From Streptomyces sp. NBC_01116 (GTDB lineage: Bacteria > Actinomycetota > Actinomycetes > Streptomycetales > Streptomycetaceae), in the NCBI RefSeq assembly GCF_041435495.1, contig NZ_CP108644.1, forward strand, positions 3,829,501 through 3,893,500: 64,000 bases of DNA, written 5' to 3'. Numbering within the stretch: position 1 is the stretch's first letter; every line of letters begins with the position of its first letter. Below the pieces are notes generated by a model, which saw only the letters and a program-made list of their open reading frames with translations, made no database searches and was not told the DNA's origin. The position numbers were made by a program, and so were the translations under genes. Shown in pieces: positions 1-7,993 of this stretch.

Positions 1-167
1 ATCCGGCGGGCGCGGCCCCACAGCACGTACATCCGGCTCAGCGTCTCCTGCACCAGGTCCTCGGCGAGGTGTACATCGCCGCTGGTCAGCAGGCACGCCG
101 AGCGGAACAGACGGCCGGCCCGGCCGGCCGCGAACACCGTGAACCCCTCGGTCCGCGACGCCCTCAT
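1..167 (-). CDS. SigE-family ECF sigma factor, 5' part only
   Basis: Only the first 55 codons lie in the window; the gene runs off the left edge. The start at 167 is an ATG preceded by a GGGGGAG ribosome site. The N-terminus carries the sigma region 2 motif AEDLVQETLSRMYVLW, typical of the SigE-like ECF sigma factors common in actinobacteria, which direct RNA polymerase to a small set of promoters. Region 4 and any anti-sigma partner are outside the window, so the regulon cannot be inferred. Family is well supported; subgroup is a recognition-based call. Confidence 0.85.
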   Translation of the reverse strand, partial: MRASRTEGFTVFAAGRAGRLFRSACLLTSGDVHLAEDLVQETLSRMYVLWGRARR

Positions 168-302
168 GCTCTCCCCCGTCCGCCCGTCCGTTCCGCCCTC
201 CCCCTGTACGACGCGGCGGGAGCGGGCACATGTTTCGGACGATCCGCGAGAACTTTGGGGGCCAGCGGGCCAGGGGGCGGACAGCGCGGGGGAACGCGGG
301 AA

Positions 303-340
303 GCGCCCCGTTCACGCGCCGGACGGCGTGAACGGGGCGC
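303..340 (-). terminator. Terminator of the dioxygenase gene
   Basis: A perfect 15-bp stem (303-317 with 326-340) and an 8-nt loop sit just downstream of the dioxygenase stop codon. There is no long T-run, which is usual in Streptomyces. Confidence 0.7.
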
Positions 341-369
341 GGGCGGTGGTGCGCTCGCTGTGTCCTCGT

Positions 370-1233
370 CTACCCGCGTTCCCACAACGCGGGGACGTTC
401 GGCGGCTCCCAGCCCGACACGGCCTGGTGCCCCTGCAGACAGCGGTAGGCGACCCCGCCGTACGTCACGCGGTCACCCGCGCGGTAGGAGGTGCCGGCGG
501 CCCAGGTGGTGGACCCCGGCTCGGTGGGCGGATCGGTCGGCTTGGGCGTCTGGGCGACGTCCAGCACGAAGTCGAAGGTGCCCTGGCGCCCGTTCCCGAC
601 GTTGCGGACGTTCATCAGCAACTCGGGGTCGAACAGCGCGTCGGTGTTGTTGCGCGGCTCGTTCGGGAAGTACAGCTGGGTGGTGAGGATGCGCCCGCCG
701 GGCGCCTGCGCCTTCACGTGGATGTGCCGCGTACGGCCCGGGTAGAGGCCCGGCACGATGGTGGTGAGGCTGAACGACCCGTCCGTGCCGGTGAACTGGT
801 GCCCCCGGAAGGCGAACTGGGCCATGTCGTACGACCCGTTGGTGTCGGCCTGCCAGAAGTCGAGCAGGGCCCCGGAGATGGGCCGGCAGGCCCGGCCGAA
901 GACGTAGCCGCTCACGGTGAGCGGTACGCCGGGGGTGCTCGGGGTCACCAGGCTGGTGCGGCGCGGGGAGTTGGGCTTGAAGTACGGCCCCTCCATCTGC
1001 GGCGGCGTCGTGTCGTCGCCGTCGTCGCACTCCGGGGTCGGGGCCAGCGGCCCGTTCCCGGTGGAGGCGGCGTCCCGGGCGAGCGCGACGCCCCCTCCGG
1101 CGAGCAGAGGCGCGGCGCTCGCGACGAGTGCGGCCTTCAGGAGACCCTTGCGGCTGATCCGCCGCCGGTCTCCCGACGCCTCGTCGGACGCGTTGGGGTC
1201 GTGGGGGGTTGTGTTGTCCATTTGTGGGGTCAT
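370..1233 (-). CDS. Secreted intradiol ring-cleavage dioxygenase with C-terminal CBM5/12
   Basis: 287 aa. The N-terminus has a basic stretch and hydrophobic run (about 24-52) containing SRKGLLKA, a Tat-like variant, so export is likely. The core (about 75-228) is an intradiol dioxygenase. Candidate ferric ligands are Tyr135, Tyr164, His170 and His172, the last three in GLYPGRTRHIHVKA. After a PT linker, residues 243-287 form a CBM5/12-type module with conserved Trp and Tyr. This architecture is known from a secreted catechol dioxygenase of a cellulolytic Streptomyces that binds lignin-like and polysaccharide material and opens catechol rings. ATG 1233 follows GAGGAAAC. It lies 117 bp downstream of sprC on the same strand. 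Substrate is inferred. Confidence 0.9.
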   Translation of the reverse strand: MTPQMDNTTPHDPNASDEASGDRRRISRKGLLKAALVASAAPLLAGGGVALARDAASTGNGPLAPTPECDDGDDTTPPQMEGPYFKPNSPRRTSLVTPSTPGVPLTVSGYVFGRACRPISGALLDFWQADTNGSYDMAQFAFRGHQFTGTDGSFSLTTIVPGLYPGRTRHIHVKAQAPGGRILTTQLYFPNEPRNNTDALFDPELLMNVRNVGNGRQGTFDFVLDVAQTPKPTDPPTEPGSTTWAAGTSYRAGDRVTYGGVAYRCLQGHQAVSGWEPPNVPALWERG

Positions 1234-1350
1234 GACTGTTTCCTCGGAGTCCTCGGGGGTCCTCGACGCGGGGAGGCGGGAGGCGGGAGGTTCAGGAGGT
1301 TCGGTGGTGCGGGACCGGTCCCGGGGCGGTCGGCCCCGGGACCGGAGCGG

Positions 1351-2724
1351 TCAGACCCGCTGCCAGAGCGCGGGCACGTCGGCGGGGTTCCAGCCGGGCT
1401 GGGCTGTGTGCGCCTGGAGGCAGCGGTAGGTGGCTCCGCCGTACGTCACCGTGGCGCCGGCGGCGTACGCGGTGCCGGCCGCCCAGGTGCCGCCGGGCGG
1501 GTCGGTCGGCGGGGTGGTGGGCGGGTCCGTCGGCGTACCGCCGCCGCTGGTGACCAGGGTCAGCCCGTACGTCTGGAGCAGCGGGTTGATGGGCTGGAAG
1601 TACGTCGTACCGCCGGAGGAGCAGTTGCCCGAGCCGCCGGAGGTGACGCCCTGCGCCTGGCTGCCGGAGATGTAGGAGCCGCCGGAGTCGCCCGGTTCGG
1701 CGCAGACGCTGGTGCGGGTCACCCCGGAGATGGTGCCCTCCGGGTAGGTGACGCTGGTGTTCAGCTGCTGGATGGTGCCGCAGTGCCAGCCCGTGGTGGA
1801 GCCGGAACGGCAGACCGAGGCGCCGACGACGGAGGCGGTGGAGCCGGCGACGGTGACGTCGCCCCGTCCGTAGCCGTTCACCAGCGGACGCGGGGTCCAG
1901 TTGGTGTTGGTGGCGACCCAGGCGATGTCCCGGCCCGGGAAGGTCGAGCCCTGGAAGGTGCCCTGGGCCTGCTGGTTGACCCCGTTGGTGGTGGTGCCGA
2001 CGCGGCCGCAGTGGCCCGCGGTGGCGAAGCCGCCCTGGGTGCCGCGCGTCACCGAGAAGCCGACGGAACAGCGGCCGGAGCCGTTCATGTAGTACGCGTC
2101 GCCACCGCGGATGTCGGCGAGGGCGCGGGGCCGCTCGGCGGACCTGGCGACGGTGACGAGGCCGCCGTCGACCCCGGCCGACTTCAGGAACGCCTGTCCG
2201 GCGGCGGTGCTCGCGGCGTTCACGACGACCTTGTTGGCCGCGACGTCGACGTAGTAGACGGGCACGTTCTTGGGCGCCTTGTTCAGCGCGGCCCTGTCGA
2301 GCGTCCTCTTGACGCCTTCGAGCCGGTCCAGGCTGTTGCCGACGACCTCGGCGCGCGCTCCGGCCTCGGTGATCCGGGCGGCCTCGGAGGCGTCCGTGGT
2401 GGCGACGGTCAGGGTCGCCTTCGCCCCGCTGACCCGCGCTCCGGCGAAGCTGGCGCCGAGGGACTTCTCCAACCCCGCGGCGACGGCGGCGGCCCGGTAC
2501 TCGTTGGCTATCCGGCTGCGGGCGTCGTCCGCGTCCAGGCCGAGGTCGCGCTCGAGAGCGGCCAGCATCCCGGGCGACAGGCTGTCTGCGGAGACCGGCG
2601 GGGCGGTGGTGGCCGCTGGGTCGGCGGACGCCACGCCGGTCAGCCCGGCGAGGGCGAGCGCACCCACGGCCACCGTGGCGGTGCCGGCGGCGAGGGCGCG
2701 TCTGCGGAGCGTGGTTCTCTCCAC
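1351..2724 (-). CDS. sprC: Streptogrisin C-type secreted serine protease with chitin-binding domain
   Basis: 457 aa S1-family preproprotease. A signal peptide (about 1-34) precedes an alpha-lytic-type pro-region (about 35-202); the mature enzyme probably starts near Ala203. The catalytic triad is visible as His238 (TAGHCG), Asp266 (GRDIAW) and Ser347 (PGDSGGS). A PT-rich linker (about 397-411) leads to a CBM5/12 module (412-457). Sequence and layout match S. griseus SprC as I remember it, nearly residue for residue in the mature part. GTG 2724 is preceded by AAGGAG. The chitin-binding tail suggests action on protein embedded in chitin. A degenerate AdpA-like motif lies at 2787-2796, too weak to call. 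Confidence 0.96.
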   Translation of the reverse strand: MERTTLRRRALAAGTATVAVGALALAGLTGVASADPAATTAPPVSADSLSPGMLAALERDLGLDADDARSRIANEYRAAAVAAGLEKSLGASFAGARVSGAKATLTVATTDASEAARITEAGARAEVVGNSLDRLEGVKRTLDRAALNKAPKNVPVYYVDVAANKVVVNAASTAAGQAFLKSAGVDGGLVTVARSAERPRALADIRGGDAYYMNGSGRCSVGFSVTRGTQGGFATAGHCGRVGTTTNGVNQQAQGTFQGSTFPGRDIAWVATNTNWTPRPLVNGYGRGDVTVAGSTASVVGASVCRSGSTTGWHCGTIQQLNTSVTYPEGTISGVTRTSVCAEPGDSGGSYISGSQAQGVTSGGSGNCSSGGTTYFQPINPLLQTYGLTLVTSGGGTPTDPPTTPPTDPPGGTWAAGTAYAAGATVTYGGATYRCLQAHTAQPGWNPADVPALWQRV

Positions 2725-2979
2725 GTCACTCTCCTTGGTTCTGGGGGTGTCCAGGTCCGGAGGTGGGGTTGGTCCGGACCAGGGAATTGCCGAAACCGTA
2801 GCGGCGGCGACACCCGGCGCAGGAGATCCCGTTCACCCCCCTCCCTCCGCGTTATGGGGCCGCGCGGCGGGTACTTCGGCCCACCCCGCGGGCCGGGTGC
2901 GAAGCCGTTTCGCGGGCCCGGCCGGGCGAAGCCGGAACGCGACTCCCTTTCGGCGGGGCGCCCGGGTAGGTTCGGCCCC

Positions 2980-3660
2980 ATGCACACAGGGCAACTTCTG
3001 GGCTCGGGACGCACCGCCGACGTGTACGCACTCGACGGCTCCTGGGTCCTTCGCCGTTACCGGGACCGCACCGACACCACGCAGGAGCTGGCCGTCATGA
3101 GTTACGTCGGCGCCTTCGGCTTCCCGGTGCCGCGCATCGGCCCGCCCGCCGAAGGGGCCCGCGCCACGGACCTGGTGCTCCAGCGGCTGACCGGCCCGAC
3201 CCTGGCCGAGTCCCTGCTCGCGGGGCGGCTGGGGGCGGCCGAGGCGGGCGCGCTGCTGGCCCGGCTGCTGCGCGAGCTCCACGCGATACCGCCCCGGGTC
3301 TCGACGAACCCGGAGGACTGCGTGCTCCATCTGGACCTGCATCCGGAGAACGTGATGCTGACGGAGGAGGGCGCGGTGGTGATCGACTGGTCCAGCGCGG
3401 CGGAGGGCCCGCCCGGTCTCGACCGGGCGATGTCGGCGCTGACGCTGGCCCGGATCGCGCTCGACCCGGAGTTCCCGGCCGGGGCGGACGTCCGGCCCCT
3501 GCTGGCGGCGCTCCTGGCGGAACTCTCCGACGACGGCGGTGCGTCGGCCGCCGACCTGGCCCTCGCCCGCGACCGCCAGCGGGCGAACCCGTATCTGACC
3601 GGTGCCGAACGGGGCCGCCTGGACCGGGCGGTGGACCTGGTGCTGGGCTGCGCCCCGTGA
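2980..3660 (+). CDS. APH/choline-kinase-fold phosphotransferase, short
   Basis: 226 aa. The kinase fold is shown by a glycine-rich N-lobe (GSGRTADVYAL), the catalytic loop CVLHLDLHPENVML (Brenner motif HxDxxxxN) and the metal-binding VVIDWSS. Members phosphorylate small molecules, but most actinobacterial copies have no known substrate, and nothing here shows antibiotic resistance. Start: ATG 2980 has no Shine-Dalgarno but a TAGGTT -10 element ends 7 nt upstream (2967-2972), so the transcript is probably leaderless. The gene stands alone between sprC and a convergent DUF3263 gene. Confidence 0.8.
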   Translation: MHTGQLLGSGRTADVYALDGSWVLRRYRDRTDTTQELAVMSYVGAFGFPVPRIGPPAEGARATDLVLQRLTGPTLAESLLAGRLGAAEAGALLARLLRELHAIPPRVSTNPEDCVLHLDLHPENVMLTEEGAVVIDWSSAAEGPPGLDRAMSALTLARIALDPEFPAGADVRPLLAALLAELSDDGGASAADLALARDRQRANPYLTGAERGRLDRAVDLVLGCAP

Positions 3661-3741
3661 GGTCCGGGCGCTTCCGGTCTCCTCACGCCTCTCCGGCGGC
3701 CGAGGAGCGGGGGCCCCGGCGGCGCCCCCGGGAGGCGGCGC

Positions 3742-4023
3742 TCAGCGCCGTCCGCGCTTCGCGTCGCGCACGCGCCGCAGCCGGTTCACCGTGACCGGGT
3801 CCTCGCGCAGCGCCCGCTCGTCGTCGATCAGCGCGTTCAGCAGCTGGTAGTAGCGGACCGGCGAGATCCCGAGCTCCTCGCGGATCGCCCGCTCCTTCGC
3901 CCCGGGCCCCGCATGGGAGCGCCGCTCCAGGGCCAGCAGCGCCCGGTCCCGTACGGACAGGTCTTCGGCGGGGGGGGCGGGCTCGGTCCGGGGGGTGTGG
4001 CGCTCGTGGTCGGGGGCGGTCAT
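3742..4023 (-). CDS. DUF3263 small helix-turn-helix-like protein
   Basis: 93 aa. The conserved C-terminal two thirds (about 23-93) has the DUF3263 pattern, with RALLALERRSHAGPGAKERA followed by a helical segment around GISPVRYYQLLNALID that resembles a winged helix. A DNA-binding role is plausible but unproven for the family. ATG 4023 lacks a Shine-Dalgarno; TAGGTT (4036-4031) lies 7 nt upstream, indicating leaderless expression. It is 44 bp upstream of the sugar-binding-protein stop codon's outer side and reads in the same direction after it, but has its own promoter. Confidence 0.75.
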   Translation of the reverse strand: MTAPDHERHTPRTEPAPPAEDLSVRDRALLALERRSHAGPGAKERAIREELGISPVRYYQLLNALIDDERALREDPVTVNRLRRVRDAKRGRR

Positions 4024-4067
4024 ATCAACCAACCTAATGCCCACCCCCGACACCGGGACCGCGACCG

Positions 4068-5345
4068 CTACTCGGCGGCCTCCGCCCGTGTCGCCTCGGC
4101 GGCCACCTCGCCGAGGATGCCCTCGGGGTTGCTGCCCGGCGCGACCGCGCTGCCGATCTTCTTCTTGATCGCGTCGCTGACCGTGGCCCAGGACGTCTTG
4201 CCGTAGGGGATGAGCGTCGAGTTCGGCAGGGCCGCCAGGAACGGACGCAGCTTCCTGTGCTTGGTGTCGGTCTCCATCGCGGCGGAGGCGCTGCCGGTCA
4301 CCGGGAGCAGGTCGTACTGGTCGGCGAACTCCAGCACGTTCTCGTCGGAGTAGGCGTAGTCGAAGAACTTGCCTATCTCCTCGCGGTGGCCGTTCTTCTT
4401 GAAGCCCATCATCCAGTCGGCGACGCCCATGGAGCCCTTGGTCGGGCCGTCGGAGCCGGGCAGCGGCACCATGCCGACCTTGACGCCCTCGGCCTCGGCC
4501 TCGTCCATCAGTGTGGGGTGGCCGTTGAGCATGCCGACCTTGCCGGCGGCGAATGCCTTGAACGCCTTCGCCCGGTCCAGCTTGCCCGGCGCGACCGGGC
4601 CGGTGAGGCCCGCGCCGACGAGGTTGTCCCGCACCCAGCGGAACGTGGTGACGTTCTCCGCCGAGTCGATGTCGTACGCGCCGACGTCGTCCGTGTAGCC
4701 GCCGCCACCGCTGAGGAGCCACATCAGGGTCTCGGCCTGGGCCTCCTCCTGGCCGAGCGGCAGGGCGAAGGGGTAGTCGACGCCCTTCGCCTTGAGCGCG
4801 GCGGCGTCGCTGCGGATGTCGTCCCAGGTCTCGGGGGCGTCCAGGCCCGCCTGGTCGAAGAGCTTCTCGTTGTAGAAGAGCAGCCGGGTGCTGGCGACGA
4901 AGGGCAGGCCGTACTGCGTGCCGTTGATCTTGCCCGCGTCGGCGAGCGACGGGAGGAAGTTCGCGGTGGTGCGGATCGCGAGCGTCTCGTCGGCGGTGTA
5001 GAGCTTGCCCGCCTTGGCGTAGTCCGCGTACGCGCCGATCTGGGCGATGTCCGGGGCGTTGCCCGCCTTGACCATCTCCCCGACCTCGCGGTCGACGTCC
5101 TTCCAGTGGAGGACGGTGACATCGACCGTGATACCGGGGTGCTCCTTCTCGAAGCCCGCGGCGACCCCGCTCCAGTACTTGTCGGAGCTGTTCTCCGGAC
5201 CGGTGCCGTAGTCGGCGGCGACCAGCTTGAGCGTGACGTCGTCCGCTGCGGCCTCACCGCCGCAGCCCGACAAGGTCGCTGTCATTCCCAGTGCGGCCGC
5301 CACCGCGGTCAGACCCAAAAAGCGCCGCTGCACAGCCTCGCCCAT
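4068..5345 (-). CDS. ABC sugar-binding lipoprotein (family 1), orphan
   Basis: 425 aa. The N-terminus has a signal with lipobox TLSGC (Cys at about 24), followed by a family-1 extracellular solute-binding fold. It should bind a sugar or oligosaccharide at the cell surface and hand it to an ABC permease. No permease or ATPase gene is adjacent, so it is an orphan; MsiK at 40.4 kb is the obvious ATPase candidate for this class. It is divergent from nagK-nagA, and a DasR-type site (5571-5586) lies upstream, which points to an amino-sugar ligand. ATG 5345 has GAGG immediately upstream; an in-frame GTG four codons later is an alternative start. Confidence 0.88.
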   Translation of the reverse strand: MGEAVQRRFLGLTAVAAALGMTATLSGCGGEAAADDVTLKLVAADYGTGPENSSDKYWSGVAAGFEKEHPGITVDVTVLHWKDVDREVGEMVKAGNAPDIAQIGAYADYAKAGKLYTADETLAIRTTANFLPSLADAGKINGTQYGLPFVASTRLLFYNEKLFDQAGLDAPETWDDIRSDAAALKAKGVDYPFALPLGQEEAQAETLMWLLSGGGGYTDDVGAYDIDSAENVTTFRWVRDNLVGAGLTGPVAPGKLDRAKAFKAFAAGKVGMLNGHPTLMDEAEAEGVKVGMVPLPGSDGPTKGSMGVADWMMGFKKNGHREEIGKFFDYAYSDENVLEFADQYDLLPVTGSASAAMETDTKHRKLRPFLAALPNSTLIPYGKTSWATVSDAIKKKIGSAVAPGSNPEGILGEVAAEATRAEAAE

Positions 5346-5570
5346 CCTCGTCGATCGCCTGCTCACGGACGGTGCACGGCGTCGGCCTCCGGCCGCTGAC
5401 CGGCCGCGGCAGTGTCGCCCTGTCCTGGACACCATCCGGATGAACTGCGATTTTCCCTCACCGCCGACGCGGAGGTCTACACCACCGGAGTATCGCTTCG
5501 GCAACGTATACGGCCCCCGGAGGCCACAACTGGCGTACGCGTACTGGCAGTCGGGGACCTCTCCCCGTAT

Positions 5571-5586
5571 CTTGGTCCAGACCTTT
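5571..5586. promoter_or_regulatory. DasR-responsive element-like site (dre), binding-protein side
   Basis: CTTGGTCCAGACCTTT matches 11 of 16 positions of the dre consensus ACTGGTCTAGACCACT, with the central GGTC...AGACC core intact. It lies 226 bp upstream of the sugar-binding-protein start. DasR is the GntR-family GlcNAc-responsive regulator of Streptomyces. Confidence 0.6.
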
Positions 5587-5692
5587 AGTCCGGTTTCCCC
5601 CAGGTCCGCGCTCCCCATTAGTGACATTCCGGCAGAAATAGACCGGCCTTCACTCGTTCATCATTTTGTATGGGTGCGCAACAAACCACGCT

Positions 5693-5708
5693 AGTGGACT
5701 AGACCTTT
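5693..5708. promoter_or_regulatory. DasR-responsive element-like site (dre), nagK side
   Basis: AGTGGACTAGACCTTT keeps the TGG...CTAGACC core of the dre consensus and lies 29 bp upstream of the nagK GTG. Control of nagKA by DasR is established in S. coelicolor. Confidence 0.72.
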
Positions 5709-5736
5709 TGGGGGTCGGCGGGCGAAACTGTCTCCC

Positions 5737-6666
5737 GTGAGACATGTCATCGCCCTCGATGTGGGCGGCACCGGAATGAAGGCCGCACTGGTCGGGACCG
5801 ACGGCACCCTCCTCCACGAGGCGCGGCGGGCCACCGGCCGGGAACGCGGCGCCGACGCGGTCGTCGAGACCATCCTCGCGTTCGCGGCGGATCTGCGGGC
5901 CCACGGCGAGGAGCACCTCGGCGAGAGCGCTGTCGCCGCCGGGGTCGCCGTGCCCGGCATCGTCGACGCCGAGAAGGGCATCGCGGTGTACGCCGCGAAC
6001 CTGGGCTGGCGCGACGTACCGCTGCGCGCCCTCCTGGAGACCCGTCTGGGCGTCCCCGTGGCCCTCGGCCACGACGTCCGCACCGGCGGGCTCGCCGAGG
6101 GCCGGATCGGGGCCGGGCGGGGCGCGGACCGCTTCCTGTTCGTCCCGCTGGGCACCGGCATCGCCGGGGCCATCGGCATCGCCGGCGCCATCGAGGCGGG
6201 CGCCCACGGGGACGCGGGCGAGATCGGCCACATCGTGGTCCGCCCGGACGGCCCCGACTGCAGCTGCGGCCAGCGCGGCTGTCTGGAGACGCTGGCCTCG
6301 GCCGCCGCGGTGACCCGGGCCTGGGCCGCCGCCTCCGGGGACCCCGGGGCGGACGCCGCGGACTGCGCGAAGGCCGTCGAGTCCGGCGACCCGGCGGCGG
6401 TCCGGGTCTGGCAGGACGCGATCGACGCGCTCGCCGCCGGCCTCGTCACCGCGCTGACCCTCCTCGACCCGGGCACGCTCATCATCGGTGGCGGTCTCGC
6501 CGAAGCCGGGGAAACCTTGTTCACACCACTGCGTGCGGCCGTCGAGGAACGCGTCACGTTCCAGAAGCTGCCCCACATCGTCCCGGCGGCCCTCGGGGAC
6601 ACCGCCGGATGCCTGGGCGCGGGGCTGCTCGCCTGGGATCTACTCTCCACGGAGGTTTCCGCCTGA
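5737..6666 (+). CDS. nagK: ROK-family N-acetylglucosamine kinase
   Basis: 309 aa. Phosphorylates a sugar, most likely GlcNAc, to its 6-phosphate in the cytoplasm. The ATP-binding DVGGTGMKAALV motif is at 8-19, and the ROK zinc motif CSCGQRGCLE is at about 176-185. Its stop overlaps the nagA start (TGATG), so translation is coupled and GlcNAc-6-P passes directly to the deacetylase. GTG 5737 reads straight into the conserved N-terminus; no clear Shine-Dalgarno precedes it. Assignment to GlcNAc rather than glucose rests on the nagA partner and the dre site. Confidence 0.88.
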   Translation: MRHVIALDVGGTGMKAALVGTDGTLLHEARRATGRERGADAVVETILAFAADLRAHGEEHLGESAVAAGVAVPGIVDAEKGIAVYAANLGWRDVPLRALLETRLGVPVALGHDVRTGGLAEGRIGAGRGADRFLFVPLGTGIAGAIGIAGAIEAGAHGDAGEIGHIVVRPDGPDCSCGQRGCLETLASAAAVTRAWAAASGDPGADAADCAKAVESGDPAAVRVWQDAIDALAAGLVTALTLLDPGTLIIGGGLAEAGETLFTPLRAAVEERVTFQKLPHIVPAALGDTAGCLGAGLLAWDLLSTEVSA

Positions 6667-7823
6667 TGGCCGGACGCGCAGCAGACAGCACCGTTCTCGC
6701 CGGCGCCCGGGTGGTGCTCCCCACCGGCACCGTCGAGGACGGCCGGGTGACCGTCGAGGGCACCCGGATCTCCGGTTCCGCACCGGAGGGCGCCCGGACC
6801 GTCGACCTCAGCGGCCACTGGGTGGTCCCCGGCTTCGTGGACATGCACAACCACGGCGGCGGCGGGGCCTCCTTCACCTCCGGCACCGTCGACGAGGTCC
6901 TCACCGGCATCCGTACGCACCGCGAGCACGGCACCACCACCATGGTCGCCTCCACGGTCACCGGTGAGATGGACTTCCTCGCCCGGCGCGCGGGCGTGCT
7001 GTCCGAGCTGGTCGAGCAGGGCGACCTGGCCGGGATCCACTTCGAGGGCCCCTTCATCTCGCCGTGCCGCAAGGGCGCCCACAGCGAGGAGCTGCTCCGC
7101 GACCCGGACCCGGCCGACGTCCGCAAGCTGCTGGACGCCGCGCGCGGCACCGCCCGGATGTTCACCCTCGCCACCGAGCTGCCCGGCGGCATCGACTCCG
7201 TACGGCTGCTCGCCGAACACGGGGTCATCGCCGCGATCGGCCACACGGACGCGACGTACGAGCAGACCGTCGAGGCCATCGACGCGGGCGCGACCGTCGC
7301 CACGCACCTGTTCAACGCGATGCCGCCGCTCGCCCACCGCGACCCCGGCCCGATCGCCGCCCTCCTGGAGGACGACCGGATCACCGTCGAGCTGATCAAC
7401 GACGGCACGCACCTGCACCCGGCGGTCCTGGAGCTGGCCTACCGCCACAAGGGCGCGGCCCGCGTCGCGCTGATCACCGACGCGATGGACGCGGCCGGCT
7501 TCGGCGACGGGAAGTACGAGCTGGGACCGCTCGCGGTCGAGGTCACCGACGGGGTGGCCCGGCTGGTGGAGGGCGGCTCGATCGCCGGCTCCACGCTCAC
7601 CCTGGACACCGCGTTCCGGCGGGCCGTCACCCTCGACGACATCCCCGTCGAGGACGTCGTCCGGTCCATCTCCGCCAACCCCGCCCGGCTGCTCGGCGTC
7701 CACGACCGGGTCGGCTCGCTGGAGCCTGGCAAGGACGCCGACCTGGTCGTCCTCGACGAGGACTTCGTCCTCAAGGGCGTCATGCGCCGGGGCGAGTGGA
7801 TCATCGAGCCGAAGACCGCCTAG
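6666..7823 (+). CDS. nagA: N-acetylglucosamine-6-phosphate deacetylase
   Basis: 385 aa. Removes acetate from GlcNAc-6-P to give glucosamine-6-P. Family motifs are present in order: the metal-site DMHNHGGGG near residue 59, HFEGPF with the catalytic Glu, IGHTDATYEQ, ATHLFNAMPPLAHRDPG, DGTHLHP and LITDAMDAAG. ATG 6666 overlaps the nagK stop by one base. No glucosamine-6-P deaminase gene (nagB) lies nearby, so the pathway is completed elsewhere. Confidence 0.95.
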   Translation: MAGRAADSTVLAGARVVLPTGTVEDGRVTVEGTRISGSAPEGARTVDLSGHWVVPGFVDMHNHGGGGASFTSGTVDEVLTGIRTHREHGTTTMVASTVTGEMDFLARRAGVLSELVEQGDLAGIHFEGPFISPCRKGAHSEELLRDPDPADVRKLLDAARGTARMFTLATELPGGIDSVRLLAEHGVIAAIGHTDATYEQTVEAIDAGATVATHLFNAMPPLAHRDPGPIAALLEDDRITVELINDGTHLHPAVLELAYRHKGAARVALITDAMDAAGFGDGKYELGPLAVEVTDGVARLVEGGSIAGSTLTLDTAFRRAVTLDDIPVEDVVRSISANPARLLGVHDRVGSLEPGKDADLVVLDEDFVLKGVMRRGEWIIEPKTA

Positions 7824-7856
7824 ACAGGCGGCCGACAGGCCGGTGAGCACGTAACG

Positions 7857-7902
7857 AAGCGATGGCGGTCGGCCCGCGGGACTGGGCCGACCGCCATCGC
7901 TT
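7857..7902 (+). terminator. Terminator of nagKA
   Basis: A perfect 19-bp stem (7857-7875 with 7884-7902) with an 8-nt loop, followed by TTT. It sits 33 bp after the nagA stop. Confidence 0.85.
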
Positions 7903-7993
7903 TGACATGATCATCCGATGAGCGCCCCGTGGACGGGCGCGCGCACCGCCTGAGCACCGCCTGAGCCACGCTCCGAGGGAGGGACCGCCGGAG

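Larger units (their letters stand above)
5346..5736. other. Divergent intergenic region, sugar-binding protein / nagK
   Basis: 391 bp without a convincing gene. It is less GC-rich than its surroundings and holds two DasR-type operator candidates, listed separately. No Shine-Dalgarno is obvious in front of nagK. Confidence 0.6.

Noticed and set aside
139..2979. Long open frame on the plus strand opposite the dioxygenase and sprC
   Set aside because: It is the mirror of two clear minus-strand genes in high-GC DNA; only its last part from 2980 is a real gene.
5346..5627. N-terminal extension of the sugar-binding protein
   Set aside because: The frame stays open to 5627 but would place about 94 residues before the signal peptide and cover the dre-like site.
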